Positions 29,924 to 38,956 of a DNA stretch of 64,000 nucleotides are shown here, piece after piece (within the stretch, counting starts at the first letter, position 1; the number at the start of each line of letters is the position of its first letter). Below the pieces are notes generated by a model. That model searched no databases, had not been told where the DNA came from, and saw nothing but the letters and a program-made list of their open reading frames with translations. Source of the DNA: Streptomyces sp. QL37 (GTDB taxonomy: Bacteria; Actinomycetota; Actinomycetes; Streptomycetales; Streptomycetaceae); assembly GCF_002941025.1 (NCBI RefSeq), contig NZ_PTJS01000001.1, positions 248,001 through 312,000 on the forward strand, read 5' to 3'. The position numbers and the translations under genes were made by a program.

Positions 29924-30978
29924 GCGCTCCTGAACTTTCCTCGCCACACGAGAACCGCGAAGAACGGGGCGCCGAGAAGGGCGACGACGACACCCGCGTC
30001 AAGCTCGCCCGGCCGCACCACCACGCGTCCCACGATGTCGCAGACCAGAAGGACGACGGCTCCGAGGAGACCCGCGTACGGCACCAGCCAGCGGTAGTCG
30101 GGCCCGGTCAGATAGCGGGCGACATGCGCCACCATCAGCCCGAGAAACGCGATGGGGCCGCATGCCGCCGTCGCCGCTCCCGCGAGCAGGGTGATGGCGA
30201 CGATGCCGACGGTCCTGCTCAGCGCGATGTTCACGCCCAGCCCCCGCGCCACGTCGTCCCCCAGGTTGAGCAGGTTGAGGGAGGGCAGCGTGGTCAGGGC
30301 CAGCACCACGCCGGCCGCGACGAACGCCGTGACCGGCCAGATCACTTCGAAGCCGACGCCGGCCACGGAGCCGGCGTTCCAGAACCGCAGCGCGTTCAGC
30401 GACTTCAGGTCCGTCAGGGCGACCGCCGTGGTCATCGCCGCGAGGAACACCGTGACCCCTTGGCCCGCCAGCGCGAGCGTCAGCGGATTGCCTGCCCCGC
30501 GGCCGATACTGGACAGCCCGAACACGACGACACCGGCGACCGCGGCCCCGAGGAAGGCGAACCAGACGTACTGGAACGGGTCGGCGAAACCGAACACGGC
30601 GATCACGGTCACCACGGCGAACGAGGCTCCGGAGTTCACGCCCAGCAGCCCCGTGTCCGCGATCGGGTTGCGTGTGTATCCCTGGATCAGCGCGCCGCCG
30701 ATGCCGAGCGCGACTCCCGCGACGATGGCGAGCACCGTCCGTGGGACCCGCACGGTCCGCACGATGAGCCTGATCTCGGTGAGGCGCTGGTCGGAGTCGG
30801 GCGCGGCGAACAGCCCGTGCCACACCTCCGCCGGGCTCAGCGACCGCGCCCCGACGGCCAGCGACGCGGCGGTCCCGATCACGAGGATCGCCACCAGCGC
30901 GCCCAGGCCCACCACCCGTCTTCGGCGGGCCTCTGTCGTACCCCTGGGAGCGGGCCGCTCCACTGCAGTCGTGCTCAT
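29920..30978 (-). CDS. cchC: Ferric-siderophore ABC permease (CchC, FecCD family)
   Basis: The protein has 352 aa, and a basic, Arg-rich cytosolic N-terminus precedes the first helix. FecCD hallmarks are RVPRTVLAIVAGVALGIGG, NPIADTGLLGVNSGAS and CGPIAFLGLMVAHVARYL. It is the first permease of the uptake set and is coupled to cchD by ATGA. The 85-bp gap after cchB contains no iron box, so it is probably transcribed with cchB. Confidence 0.92.
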   Translation of the reverse strand: MSTTAVERPAPRGTTEARRRRVVGLGALVAILVIGTAASLAVGARSLSPAEVWHGLFAAPDSDQRLTEIRLIVRTVRVPRTVLAIVAGVALGIGGALIQGYTRNPIADTGLLGVNSGASFAVVTVIAVFGFADPFQYVWFAFLGAAVAGVVVFGLSSIGRGAGNPLTLALAGQGVTVFLAAMTTAVALTDLKSLNALRFWNAGSVAGVGFEVIWPVTAFVAAGVVLALTTLPSLNLLNLGDDVARGLGVNIALSRTVGIVAITLLAGAATAACGPIAFLGLMVAHVARYLTGPDYRWLVPYAGLLGAVVLLVCDIVGRVVVRPGELDAGVVVALLGAPFFAVLVWRGKFRSA

Positions 30979-31063
30979 GGCGACGTACGATATCCCTTTG
31001 ATCTACGCGGTACGCGTGGGCAGTTGGGCGCCCGGCGCGGACGGGGAGGCGGATCCGTGCGGT

Positions 31064-32419
31064 CTAGCAGGCCGTGCCGCCGGTCCCCTCCGCGACCAGG
31101 CGGGCCTCGTCGGGTGCGTCCTTGACGCCCCGGCCGAGCAACGAGTCCAGGATCTCGCCGACCCGTATCGCCGTGTTGGACAGCAGGGCCGACGTGATGC
31201 CGTGCGTGTGCTCCGTGCCGCCCTGCAGATAGATGCCGCAGCGCAGGCCGGGACCGGTCGCGATGCGGTAGTCGCGCTCCACCCGGACGCGCCCCTCCTC
31301 GTCGCGGAGACAGCGGTCCGCGACCTCGCCGAGCAGGCCGAGGGGATCGACCGGGCTGTAACCGGTGGCGAACACCACGACGTCGGCGTCCAGGACGGTC
31401 TCCTGGCCCGTGACGAGAGACTTCACCGTGGCGCGGACCGTCTCCGTGTCCTCCTCGACGGCGGCGAGCCGGGAGACGTTGAGGAATCGCAGGCGCTCGG
31501 TGCCGAGGACCTTCTCCTGATACGTCTTCCGGTACAGGTCGTCGATCAGGTCGATGTCCACCACGGAGTAGTTGGTGTTGCCGTGGTAGTCCATCAGCCT
31601 GCGCTTGACGCCTCCAGGTGCGGCGAAGTACTCGTCGACCGCGTCCGGGTCGAAGATCCGGTTGGCGAAGCCGCTGTCGTCGGCGGGGCTGTAGCCGTAG
31701 CGCGAGAAGACCGCGCAGACCTCTGCCTCCGGGAAGCGGCGGTGCAGGTAGGCGACGTTCTCGGCGGCGCTCTGTCCGGCGCCCACGACGACGAACCGGG
31801 AGGGCGAGGTCCCCTCCAGCCCCTCCACCTTCTTCAGCAGTTCGGAGTTGTGCCAGACCCGGGGGCCGCGCTCGACGCCCTCGGGCATGCGCGGCCGCAG
31901 CCCGGTCCCGATGACCACGTTGCGGGCCCGGTGGACGACGAGCCCTTCGGCCGAGCGGACCGTCACGTCCAGATACTCCACGGTGCCCTCGCGTACGACG
32001 GGCGTGACGCCGACGACCTCGTGGCCGTACGAGACCACGTCGTCGACCTTGGCCGCGGCCCACTCGAAGTAGTCGTGGAACTCGACCCGGAGGGGGAAGA
32101 GGTTCTTGTGGTTGATGAAGTCGACCAGCCGGCCCCTGCTCTTCAGGTAGCAGAGAAAGCTGTACTCGCTGGCCGGGTTCCGGAGCGTCACCAGGTCCTT
32201 GAGGAAGGACACCTGCATGGTCGCGTCGTCGATCAGCATCCCGCGGTGCCAGCCGAATCGCGGCTGCTGTTCGAAGAAGCGGGCGGTGACCCGGTCCCGC
32301 GCGCCCGCCCCCGCGTTGTGCTCGCCGATGGCGATCGCCATCGCCACGTTGGACGGTCCGAAACCGATGCCGATGAGGTCGTGGACCTGTGGTGCGCCGC
32401 CGGGCGGAACCTGTGGCAT
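31064..32419 (-). CDS. cchB: L-ornithine N5-monooxygenase (CchB)
   Basis: The protein has 451 aa and is FAD- and NADPH-dependent, of the SidA/PvdA class. It hydroxylates the side-chain amine of ornithine and so makes the hydroxamate precursor. Motifs: FAD loop GIGFGPSNVAMA (about residues 16-27), NADPH loop VVGAGQSAAENVAYL in the middle, and the ATGYSPVDPL motif near residue 330. Start ATG 32419 has GGGAG upstream. An iron box lies 86 bp before it. In the S. coelicolor cluster the formyltransferase gene cchA lies next to cchB; here it is absent. Confidence 0.94.
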   Translation of the reverse strand: MPQVPPGGAPQVHDLIGIGFGPSNVAMAIAIGEHNAGAGARDRVTARFFEQQPRFGWHRGMLIDDATMQVSFLKDLVTLRNPASEYSFLCYLKSRGRLVDFINHKNLFPLRVEFHDYFEWAAAKVDDVVSYGHEVVGVTPVVREGTVEYLDVTVRSAEGLVVHRARNVVIGTGLRPRMPEGVERGPRVWHNSELLKKVEGLEGTSPSRFVVVGAGQSAAENVAYLHRRFPEAEVCAVFSRYGYSPADDSGFANRIFDPDAVDEYFAAPGGVKRRLMDYHGNTNYSVVDIDLIDDLYRKTYQEKVLGTERLRFLNVSRLAAVEEDTETVRATVKSLVTGQETVLDADVVVFATGYSPVDPLGLLGEVADRCLRDEEGRVRVERDYRIATGPGLRCGIYLQGGTEHTHGITSALLSNTAIRVGEILDSLLGRGVKDAPDEARLVAEGTGGTAC

Positions 32420-32504
32420 GTCACTCCCATCGTGCGTGGCGGCCGCCCGAAGGCGCGGGGTGCCGAGGGCAGGGCGCACACCGAACGGAGCGGCCCGCCG
32501 CAAT

Positions 32505-32523
32505 TTAGGTGAGCCTAAGCTCA
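32505..32523 (-). promoter_or_regulatory. Iron box upstream of cchB
   Basis: TTAGGTGAGCCTAAGCTCA on the plus strand matches the reverse consensus TTAGGTGAGCCTAACCTAA at 16 of 19 positions. It controls the cchB-cchC-cchD-cchE unit. Confidence 0.85.
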
Positions 32524-32829
32524 TCTACGGGAGCTGTCGATAGGGCGGAGTCAGGACGACCGGACGCCGGCACCGTCAACGAGCCCACCAGGGCCCACTG
32601 TTGCGTACCGCGACCCTCGCCGCGGTGGCCGCAGGCCGTCGCGGCGGCATGCCCGGCCGCGTCCTCCACCGCGAGGGCCCCGGCGTGGCGATCCTCGCCG
32701 GGGCGCGCGTCCGCACGGGCCGCGACCGCGGCCGGGCCCGTCGCGCGCGTACGTGTGCGAACCGGCGGCCCTCGGGAGCCGTCCCGCCCAGTGGCTCTGC
32801 GTAACGGGAGGGGGTGGTCCCCTTCCGCA
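32524..32829. other. Spacer between cchB promoter and second uptake operon (no cchA)
   Basis: About 300 bp lie between the two divergent iron boxes. Short open frames here are Arg/Ala/Pro-rich with no motif. In particular, no trace of a formyltransferase (HPSLLP or N-H-D catalytic motif) is visible, although cchA would be expected beside cchB. Confidence 0.6.
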
Positions 32830-32848
32830 TAAGGGCAGGCTAACCTAA
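32830..32848 (+). promoter_or_regulatory. Iron box upstream of second siderophore importer
   Basis: TAAGGGCAGGCTAACCTAA matches the DmdR consensus at 15 of 19 positions, with the right half intact. It ends 5 bp before the first ATG of the ATPase gene. That spacing leaves no room for a ribosome site, so a leaderless mRNA or a later start is likely. Confidence 0.78.
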
Positions 32849-32853
32849 GATGC

Positions 32854-33753
32854 ATGAGAGCTGGTGAGAGCACTTCCCGCGCGGTGGATGCCCCCATGGC
32901 TGCCGGTCCGACGCGTGCGCGTGGTCACGGACTGTCCGCCGAAGGGGTGACCGTGGCGTACGGCCGGGTCGACGTCGTACACGAGGCGGCCATCGCCCTG
33001 CGGCCCGCGGAGGTGACCGCCCTCGTGGGGCCCAACGGCAGCGGGAAGTCGACCCTGTTGCGCACGCTCGCCCGGCTTCAGACCGCGCGCGCCGGGTCGC
33101 TCACGGTGGGCCCGGGCAAGGACGGGGCCACGGACGGCTTCGCGCTCGGGGCCCGCGAGTTCGCGCGTCACGTGGCGCTCCTGACACAGTCCCGGTCGAC
33201 CCCGGGAGGGCTCACCGTCCGGGACGTGGTCGACTTCGGCCGCTATCCCTACCGGGGCCGCTGGGGCCGTCCCGACCCCCGCGGTACCGCCGCGGTGGAC
33301 CGGGCGCTCGGCCTCACCGGGGTGGAGGATCTCGCGGGGCGGGGCGTCGAACAGCTCTCCGGCGGGCAGCTCCAGCGCGTGTGGCTCGCCAGCTGTCTCG
33401 CGCAGGAGACGGATGTCCTGCTCCTGGACGAACCGACCACCTACCTCGATCTCCGCTACCAGGTCGAACTCCTCGACCTGATCCGCGATCTCGCCGACAC
33501 CCACGGAATCGCCGTGGGCGTCGTCCTCCACGACCTCGACCAGGCCGCGGCGGTCGCCGACCGCGTCGCGCTGCTGCACGCGGGACGCATCGTCGCCGAC
33601 GGTGTGCCCGAGGACGTGTTCACGCCGGAACTCCTGTCGGACGTCTACGGCATACGCATCGACGTGGACACCGATCCCTCGACCGGCCGGCTCCGCACCC
33701 GCGCGATCGGCCGCCACCATTCCAGAACCGAAAGGCTCAGCACCTCCCCATGA
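32854..33753 (+). CDS. Second ferric-siderophore ABC ATPase (Cdt-like system)
   Basis: This 299-aa FepC-type ATPase has intact motifs: Walker A GPNGSGKST, Q-loop LLTQSRSTPGGLTV, signature LSGGQLQRVW, Walker B LLLLDEPTTYLDL, H-loop VLHDLDQ. The first 25 residues are unlike the family, and an ATG at 32896 (MAAGPTR) may be the real start. It is first in a three-gene operon (ATPase, lipoprotein, fused permease). That arrangement recalls the S. coelicolor cdt locus for desferrioxamine and coelichelin uptake (from memory). It overlaps the lipoprotein gene by ATGA. Confidence 0.9.
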   Translation: MRAGESTSRAVDAPMAAGPTRARGHGLSAEGVTVAYGRVDVVHEAAIALRPAEVTALVGPNGSGKSTLLRTLARLQTARAGSLTVGPGKDGATDGFALGAREFARHVALLTQSRSTPGGLTVRDVVDFGRYPYRGRWGRPDPRGTAAVDRALGLTGVEDLAGRGVEQLSGGQLQRVWLASCLAQETDVLLLDEPTTYLDLRYQVELLDLIRDLADTHGIAVGVVLHDLDQAAAVADRVALLHAGRIVADGVPEDVFTPELLSDVYGIRIDVDTDPSTGRLRTRAIGRHHSRTERLSTSP

Positions 33754-34730
33754 GACGCCACATCCTCGCAACGGCCACCGTCGCCGTCGCCGCCCTGTCC
33801 CTGGCCGCCTGCGGAACCACGGAGCCCTCCTCCGACGATTCCGCGGCTTCGGCCAAGCCCGCCGGGAAGATCACCCTCACCGACGCCAAGGGCACGAAAG
33901 TGACCCTCGACGGCCCCGCCACGAAGGTCGTCGCCACCGAGTGGAACGTGGTCGAGGACCTGGTCTCCCTCGGAGTCGCCCCCGTGGGCGTCGCCGATGT
34001 GAAGGGCTACACCGCGTGGAACACCGCGGCCCCGCTCACCGGCGACCCCAAGGACATCGGCACCCGCGGCGAGCCGAGCATCGACACCGTCGCGGCCCTC
34101 GCGCCCGACCTCGTGGTCGCCACCAGCGACCTCGCGCCGGCCGTGGTGAAGCAGCTCCGCAAGGTCGCACCCGTCCTGGAGATCACGTCCGCCGACGCCG
34201 CCGACCAGATCGGCACGATGACGGAGGGCCTCGACCTGATCGCGAAGGCCACCGGCAAGGAGGACCGGGCGGACACCGTCAAGGAGGACTTCGAAGCGAG
34301 CCTCGCCGAGGGCAAGAAGGCCCTCGCGGACGCCGGCCTCGGCGGCTCCGAGATCGCTTCGGCGGACGGCTACGTCGCGTCGAACCAGGTCTCCGTCCGC
34401 GCCTACACAGGCGGCTCCCTCCTCGGCGCCGTCAACGAGCGTCTGGGTCTCAAGAACGCCTGGACCGTCAAGGGGGACGCGAGCTACGGCCTCGCCACCA
34501 CCGACGTCGAAGGGCTCACCGGCCTCGGCGACGTCCAGTTCTCGTACATCGCGAACGACGTGGACGGCGACGCCTTCGCCGACACCCTCGCGAAGAACGC
34601 CGTGTGGAAGTCGCTCCCCTTCGTGAAGGACGGCAACGTTCACCGGCTGCCCGACGGCGTCTGGATGTTCGGCGGCCCCCGCTCGATGGAGGCGTACGTC
34701 GACTCCCTCGTCGACGCGCTGACGAAGTAG
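33750..34730 (+). CDS. Second ferric-siderophore-binding lipoprotein (CdtB-like)
   Basis: The protein has 326 aa. The signal peptide RRHILATATVAVAALSLAAC ends in a lipobox (LAAC). The class III binding-protein fold shows in VVATEWNVVEDLVSLGVAPVG, GEPSIDTVAALAPDLVVATSD and the late WKSLPFVKDGNVHRLPDGVW. It diverges clearly from CchF, so it likely has a different or broader ligand range, such as hydroxamates. Translation is coupled to the ATPase by ATGA. It lies 6 bp before the permease gene. Confidence 0.92.
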   Translation: MRRHILATATVAVAALSLAACGTTEPSSDDSAASAKPAGKITLTDAKGTKVTLDGPATKVVATEWNVVEDLVSLGVAPVGVADVKGYTAWNTAAPLTGDPKDIGTRGEPSIDTVAALAPDLVVATSDLAPAVVKQLRKVAPVLEITSADAADQIGTMTEGLDLIAKATGKEDRADTVKEDFEASLAEGKKALADAGLGGSEIASADGYVASNQVSVRAYTGGSLLGAVNERLGLKNAWTVKGDASYGLATTDVEGLTGLGDVQFSYIANDVDGDAFADTLAKNAVWKSLPFVKDGNVHRLPDGVWMFGGPRSMEAYVDSLVDALTK

Positions 34731-34736
34731 CGCGCC

Positions 34737-36803
34737 GTGGCCGTCATCGACAGGACCGAGGTGAGCCGTGACCGGACCACCGCGGCCACGACGGGCGCGG
34801 TCGCCGTGGCGGCCACGCTCGTACTGCTGGTCACCGTCCTCGCCGCCGTCGACATCACCCAGGGCACCGCCGATGTCGGAGCGTCGGAGGTCTGGAACGC
34901 GATCGTCGGAAGGGCCGAGGCGGGAGACGCCTCCGTGGTGGTCGCCTCCCGGCTGCCGAGGATGGTGGCCGCCGTACTCATCGGACTGGCACTCGGCATG
35001 GCCGGCTCCGCCCTCCAGGCGGTCAGCCGGAACGTCCTGGCCTCACCCGACACGCTCGCCGTCAACGCCGGCTCCTACCTCGCGCTCGGGTTGCTCGCCG
35101 TCACCGGCACCGCCCTCCCGCTCCTCGCCTCGTCCGGCGCCGCGTTCGTCGGCGGACTCGCCGCCGCGGCCGTCGTGCTCGGGTTGTCCGGGCTCGGCAA
35201 GGGCACGGTCCGTCTGGTCCTCGCGGGCAGCGCGCTCGCGCTGGGACTGACCGCGGTGACCGAAGCCCTGCTCCTGCTGTTCCCTCAGCAGACCGAAGGG
35301 CTCTACCGGTGGAACCAGGGGAGCGTCAGCCAGAACGGGTTCGACGGCGTCCTCCAGATGGCCCCGGTCATCGCCGTCGGCCTTGTCGGGCTGATGCTCG
35401 TCGCCCGACGCGTCGACGCCCTGTCCCTGGGCGACGACGCCGCCCGGGGACTGGGCGTGCCCGTCCGTGGGACCCGGGTCACCGCGGTCGTGCTCGCCAC
35501 CCTGCTCTCCGCGGCTGCGGTCACGCTCGCCGGCCCGATCGGTTTCGTCGGCCTCTGCGCGCCCGCGCTCGTACGGCCTCTCGCCCGCCGGTTCCGGGGG
35601 CTCGTACGCTCCCGGGTGGGCCTGCCCGTGGCGGGGCTCGTGGGGGCCGCACTCGTGCTGGGCTCGGACGTGCTGCTGCGCGCGATCGTGCCCGCCGACA
35701 CCGCCGTGGAGGTGCCGACCGGCGTCGTCACGACCGTGGTCGGCGGGGTGTTCCTCGTCGTGATGGCACTCCGTACCCGTGACACCGCATCGGCGGAGGC
35801 GCCGGACCGGCTGCGGATCCCGGGGCGGACCGCGTTCCTGGTCACCGTGGTGGTGCTCGCCGTCGCCCTCGTGGGTGTGCTGGTGGCAGCGGTACTCCTC
35901 GGCGACTCGAAGCTGCTGCTCGGCGATGTCGTGAACTGGGCGCAGGGCAGGGCGGGCCGCGTCGTCACGTTCGTCCTCGACACCCGGGTGCCCCGGGTGA
36001 CGGCAGCGCTTCTCGCGGGTGCCGCGCTGGCCCTGTCCGGCACCCTGGTGCAGGCCGTGACCCGCAATCCGCTCGCTGAGCCCGGCGTCCTGGGAGTCTC
36101 CGGAGGCGCCGGTCTCGGCGCCGTCCTGCTGGTGACCACCGCGCAGTCCCCCGGTTCGTGGGAGGTGGCGGGTGCGGCGTTCGGCGGGGCGGCCGTCACC
36201 GCGTCGCTCGTCTTCGGGCTGGCCGCGCGGGGCGGTTTCCGGCAGAACAGGCTGGTGCTGCTCGGCATGGGAGTGTCCTCCGCCGCGGCGGCTCTGATCA
36301 GTCTGGTCATCGTGCTCAGTGACCCGTTCGACACGACGAAGGCCCTCACCTGGCTGTCCGGTTCGACGTACGGGCGGAACATGCCCGATGCGCTGCCGGT
36401 GGCCGTCGTGCTCGTCGTCGGCATCGTCCTCGCGGTGGTGCGCCGGCGGGAACTGGACCTCGTCGCACTCGACGAGGACACGCCGAGGCTTCTGGGCCTC
36501 GGCCTCCACCGGGCGCGTCTCGGCTTCCTCGTGGTCGCCGTCCTGCTCAGCGCCTCCGCCGTCGCGGCCGCGGGCACCATCGGCTTCGTCGGACTGGTCG
36601 CTCCGCACGCGGCACGCGCCCTCGTCGGCCGGCGGCATGTACGGGTGGTCCCGGTCTCGCTCCTCCTCGGTGCGGTGCTGGTCTGCCTGGCGGATCTGGC
36701 GGGGCGCACGGTGATCGCCCCTGCGCAGCTCGGGGCCGGTCTGATGACGGCCGTCATCGGTGCGCCGTACTTCCTCTACCTGCTGGTCCGCACGCGACGC
36801 TAA
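34737..36803 (+). CDS. Fused double FecCD permease for ferric siderophores
   Basis: The protein has 688 aa, about twice a normal FecCD permease. Two homologous halves meet near residue 345, like FhuB. Half 1 carries RLPRMVAAVLIGLALGMAGSA and NVLASPDTLAVNAGS. Half 2 carries RVPRVTAALLAGAALALSG and NPLAEPGVLGVSGGAG. Both contain the GPIGFVGL / GTIGFVGLVAPHAAR loop that meets the ATPase. The GTG start lies 6 bp after the lipoprotein stop. One polypeptide therefore supplies the whole channel of the second importer. Confidence 0.93.
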   Translation: MAVIDRTEVSRDRTTAATTGAVAVAATLVLLVTVLAAVDITQGTADVGASEVWNAIVGRAEAGDASVVVASRLPRMVAAVLIGLALGMAGSALQAVSRNVLASPDTLAVNAGSYLALGLLAVTGTALPLLASSGAAFVGGLAAAAVVLGLSGLGKGTVRLVLAGSALALGLTAVTEALLLLFPQQTEGLYRWNQGSVSQNGFDGVLQMAPVIAVGLVGLMLVARRVDALSLGDDAARGLGVPVRGTRVTAVVLATLLSAAAVTLAGPIGFVGLCAPALVRPLARRFRGLVRSRVGLPVAGLVGAALVLGSDVLLRAIVPADTAVEVPTGVVTTVVGGVFLVVMALRTRDTASAEAPDRLRIPGRTAFLVTVVVLAVALVGVLVAAVLLGDSKLLLGDVVNWAQGRAGRVVTFVLDTRVPRVTAALLAGAALALSGTLVQAVTRNPLAEPGVLGVSGGAGLGAVLLVTTAQSPGSWEVAGAAFGGAAVTASLVFGLAARGGFRQNRLVLLGMGVSSAAAALISLVIVLSDPFDTTKALTWLSGSTYGRNMPDALPVAVVLVVGIVLAVVRRRELDLVALDEDTPRLLGLGLHRARLGFLVVAVLLSASAVAAAGTIGFVGLVAPHAARALVGRRHVRVVPVSLLLGAVLVCLADLAGRTVIAPAQLGAGLMTAVIGAPYFLYLLVRTRR

Positions 36804-36814
36804 GTCCCGGTGGC

Positions 36815-36848
36815 GCGTTCCCGGGCCGACAGGTCGGCCCGGGAACGC
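36815..36848 (+). terminator. Terminator of second uptake operon
   Basis: A perfect 16-nt inverted repeat (36815-36830 with 36833-36848) with a 2-nt centre starts 11 nt after the permease stop. It closes the iron island. Confidence 0.82.
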
Positions 36849-36930
36849 CCCTCCGACCGCCCATCCCGCGTGACACGGACGCGAAGGGTGCGGCCCGGCC
36901 CCCCGCCGGACAGAATCGGACCCGCATCCG

Positions 36931-36954
36931 CGTCCGTCCGTCCGTCCGTCCGTC
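36931..36954. repeat. Tetranucleotide repeat (CGTC)6
   Basis: Six perfect tandem CGTC units lie 14 bp upstream of the VOC gene start, just before its ribosome site. Such tracts can slip and change promoter-to-start spacing, but their context in Streptomyces is often neutral. Confidence 0.85.
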
Positions 36955-36968
36955 AGCAGGAGCCCACC

Positions 36969-37316
36969 ATGCCCATCCGCCGCGTCGTGCCGGACATCCG
37001 TTCAGAGGCCATGGAGGAGAGCCGGGGGTTCTACGAACTGCTGGGGTTCGAGGAGGTCATGAATCTCGGGTGGGTCATGACGCTCGCCTCTCCTTCCAAC
37101 CCCACGGCACAGATCACCTTCATGAGCCACGACAGGACGGCACCCGTCGTGCCCGACGTGAGCGTGGAGGTGGACGACGTGGACGCGGCCTACGCGGTGA
37201 TGCGGGCGAACGGCGCCGAGGTCGTACATCCCCTGCGGGACGAGGAGTGGGGGGTGCGGCGGTTCTTCGTCCGTGACCCCAACGGCCGCGTCGTGAACGT
37301 GGTGGGCCACCGCTGA
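36969..37316 (+). CDS. VOC/glyoxalase-superfamily protein
   Basis: This 115-aa, single-domain vicinal-oxygen-chelate fold starts with [11 protein letters not shown] and has the central [32 protein letters not shown] and the end [19 protein letters not shown] metal site is not clear: His is absent from the first beta strand, and the usual second-half Glu is replaced in the NVVGH ending. A dioxygenase or glyoxalase role is therefore doubtful; an antibiotic-binding role (bleomycin-resistance fold) is possible. The ATG follows CAGGAG. It appears monocistronic. Confidence 0.82.
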   Translation: MPIRRVVPDIRSEAMEESRGFYELLGFEEVMNLGWVMTLASPSNPTAQITFMSHDRTAPVVPDVSVEVDDVDAAYAVMRANGAEVVHPLRDEEWGVRRFFVRDPNGRVVNVVGHR

Positions 37317-37495
37317 TCAGGCCGCCGCCGGGCACCCCGTACCTCGTCCGGCCATGCGCCGTTCGTGCGAAAGAGGCCGACGGCTCGCGCGTCCGGGGCG
37401 GGAAGAGGAGGACTTCGCCACCGGATGCGCGACTGTTGCGGGGCGGAGCGCGCCGAACCCGCCGCTCCGGGTCCCCGGACGTCCGGAGGTGTCGC

Positions 37496-38950
37496 GTGAC
37501 CGGCCTTCAGCTGTCGGTCGTCGTGCCGTGCTTCGACGAGGCCGAGGGCATCGGGTCCTTCCACGCGGCGCTGATCGCCGTCCTGGAAGGGCTCGAGGGG
37601 ACCTTCGAGATCTGTTACGTGGACGACGGCAGCCGCGACCGCACACGGGTGCTGCTCAACGCGTTCGCCGCCCAGGACGAGCGGACGCGCTACACGGCGT
37701 TCAGCCGGAACTTCGGCAAGGAGGCCGCCATGCTCGCCGGGCTCCGCATGTCGCGGGGCGCCGCCGTGGTGATCATGGACGCCGACCTCCAGCACCCGCC
37801 CGAGCTCATCCCCCGCATGCTCGAACTGCACCGGCACGGTTACGACCAGGTCATCCCGCGTCGCGACCGCTCGGGTGAGGGCATGGTCCGCAGCACACTC
37901 AGCCATGCCTACTACGCGGTGGTGCGCCGCTGTGTGGACGTGGAGCTCCTCGACGGGACCGGGGACTTCCGGCTGCTCTCCCGCCGGGCCGTGGAAAGCG
38001 TCCTGTCCATGCCGGAGAGCAACCGTTTCTCGAAGGGGATCTTCTCCTGGATCGGCTTCGACACGGTCAGCTTCCGTTACCGGAACAGCGAACGCGCTGC
38101 GGGCCGGTCGAAATGGGGCAGCCGGAGGCTGCTGAACTACGGCATCGACGGCCTCCTGTCCTTCAACAACCGCCCGCTCCGCCTGGCCATCTACACCGGC
38201 TTCTGGGTCTTCCTCTCGGCACTGGCCTACGCGGTGTGGACGGTGGTGACCGTGGTGCTGCACGGCGCGGACACACCGGGTTACGCCACGCTGCTCACCG
38301 CGGTGGTGGCCCTCAGCGGTATCCAGCTGGTGACCCTCGGGGTCATCGGCGAGTACGTCGGGCGCATCTACCACGAGGCGAAGCACCGGCCGCCCTATGT
38401 GGTGCGGGAGACCGACGAGAGCTGTCCGGCGCCGACGGACCTCCCTCCGCCCCCGGTGACCGCACCTGTCTCCCCCCGGGGTCGCACCGCGCGCCAGTTC
38501 GCCAGTTTCGTCCTGGTGGGATGCGTGAACACCGCTGTCTACCTCGGTGTCTACGCCGTCCTGAACCGGTGGATTCCCTACCTGGTGGCCCACGTCCTCG
38601 GATACGCGGTCAGCATCGTGTGCTCGTTCCTGCTCAACTCCTACGTCACCTGCCGGACGAAGCCGACCTGGCGCGCCTTCGTGCGCTATCCCGTGTCGAG
38701 CCTCGTGAACCTCGTGGCTTCGGGCGCTCTGCTCTACGGGGCGGTCAGCGGCCTGGGCATGGACAAGAACCTGGCCGCCCTCCTCGCCGGTGTCCTGGTC
38801 ACCCCGGTCTCCTTCCTGCTGGCCCGGTGGGCGATCATGTCGGGCCGCCGCGACGCCCCGGTCCCGGCCGAACGGTCCACGCGGCAGCCCGAACCGCCCG
38901 TGGGCGCGCCGGTCCCCGACCTCCCGCTCCGCGCCTCCGAGGACCGGTGA
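37496..38950 (+). CDS. GT2 glycosyltransferase fused to GtrA-like membrane domain
   Basis: The protein has 484 aa. The GTG at 37496 has GGAGG upstream. Residues 1-230 form a dolichol-phosphate-mannose synthase-like GT2 domain: [22 protein letters not shown] and DADLQHPP (the DxD motif). Two helices follow (about 235-300), then a GtrA domain of four helices (about 345-460; [15 protein letters not shown]). Such fusions charge a polyprenyl phosphate with a sugar and flip it for surface glycosylation. The next gene, 6 bp downstream, is a polytopic protein that may be the acceptor transferase. Confidence 0.87.
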   Translation: MTGLQLSVVVPCFDEAEGIGSFHAALIAVLEGLEGTFEICYVDDGSRDRTRVLLNAFAAQDERTRYTAFSRNFGKEAAMLAGLRMSRGAAVVIMDADLQHPPELIPRMLELHRHGYDQVIPRRDRSGEGMVRSTLSHAYYAVVRRCVDVELLDGTGDFRLLSRRAVESVLSMPESNRFSKGIFSWIGFDTVSFRYRNSERAAGRSKWGSRRLLNYGIDGLLSFNNRPLRLAIYTGFWVFLSALAYAVWTVVTVVLHGADTPGYATLLTAVVALSGIQLVTLGVIGEYVGRIYHEAKHRPPYVVRETDESCPAPTDLPPPPVTAPVSPRGRTARQFASFVLVGCVNTAVYLGVYAVLNRWIPYLVAHVLGYAVSIVCSFLLNSYVTCRTKPTWRAFVRYPVSSLVNLVASGALLYGAVSGLGMDKNLAALLAGVLVTPVSFLLARWAIMSGRRDAPVPAERSTRQPEPPVGAPVPDLPLRASEDR

Positions 38951-38956
38951 GCCCGG

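Noticed and set aside
32601..32804. Possible 67-aa ORF in the cchB-importer spacer, as a remnant of cchA or MbtH
   Set aside because: The translation is Arg/Ala-rich and shows neither formyltransferase nor MbtH (SLWP, NPFD) residues.
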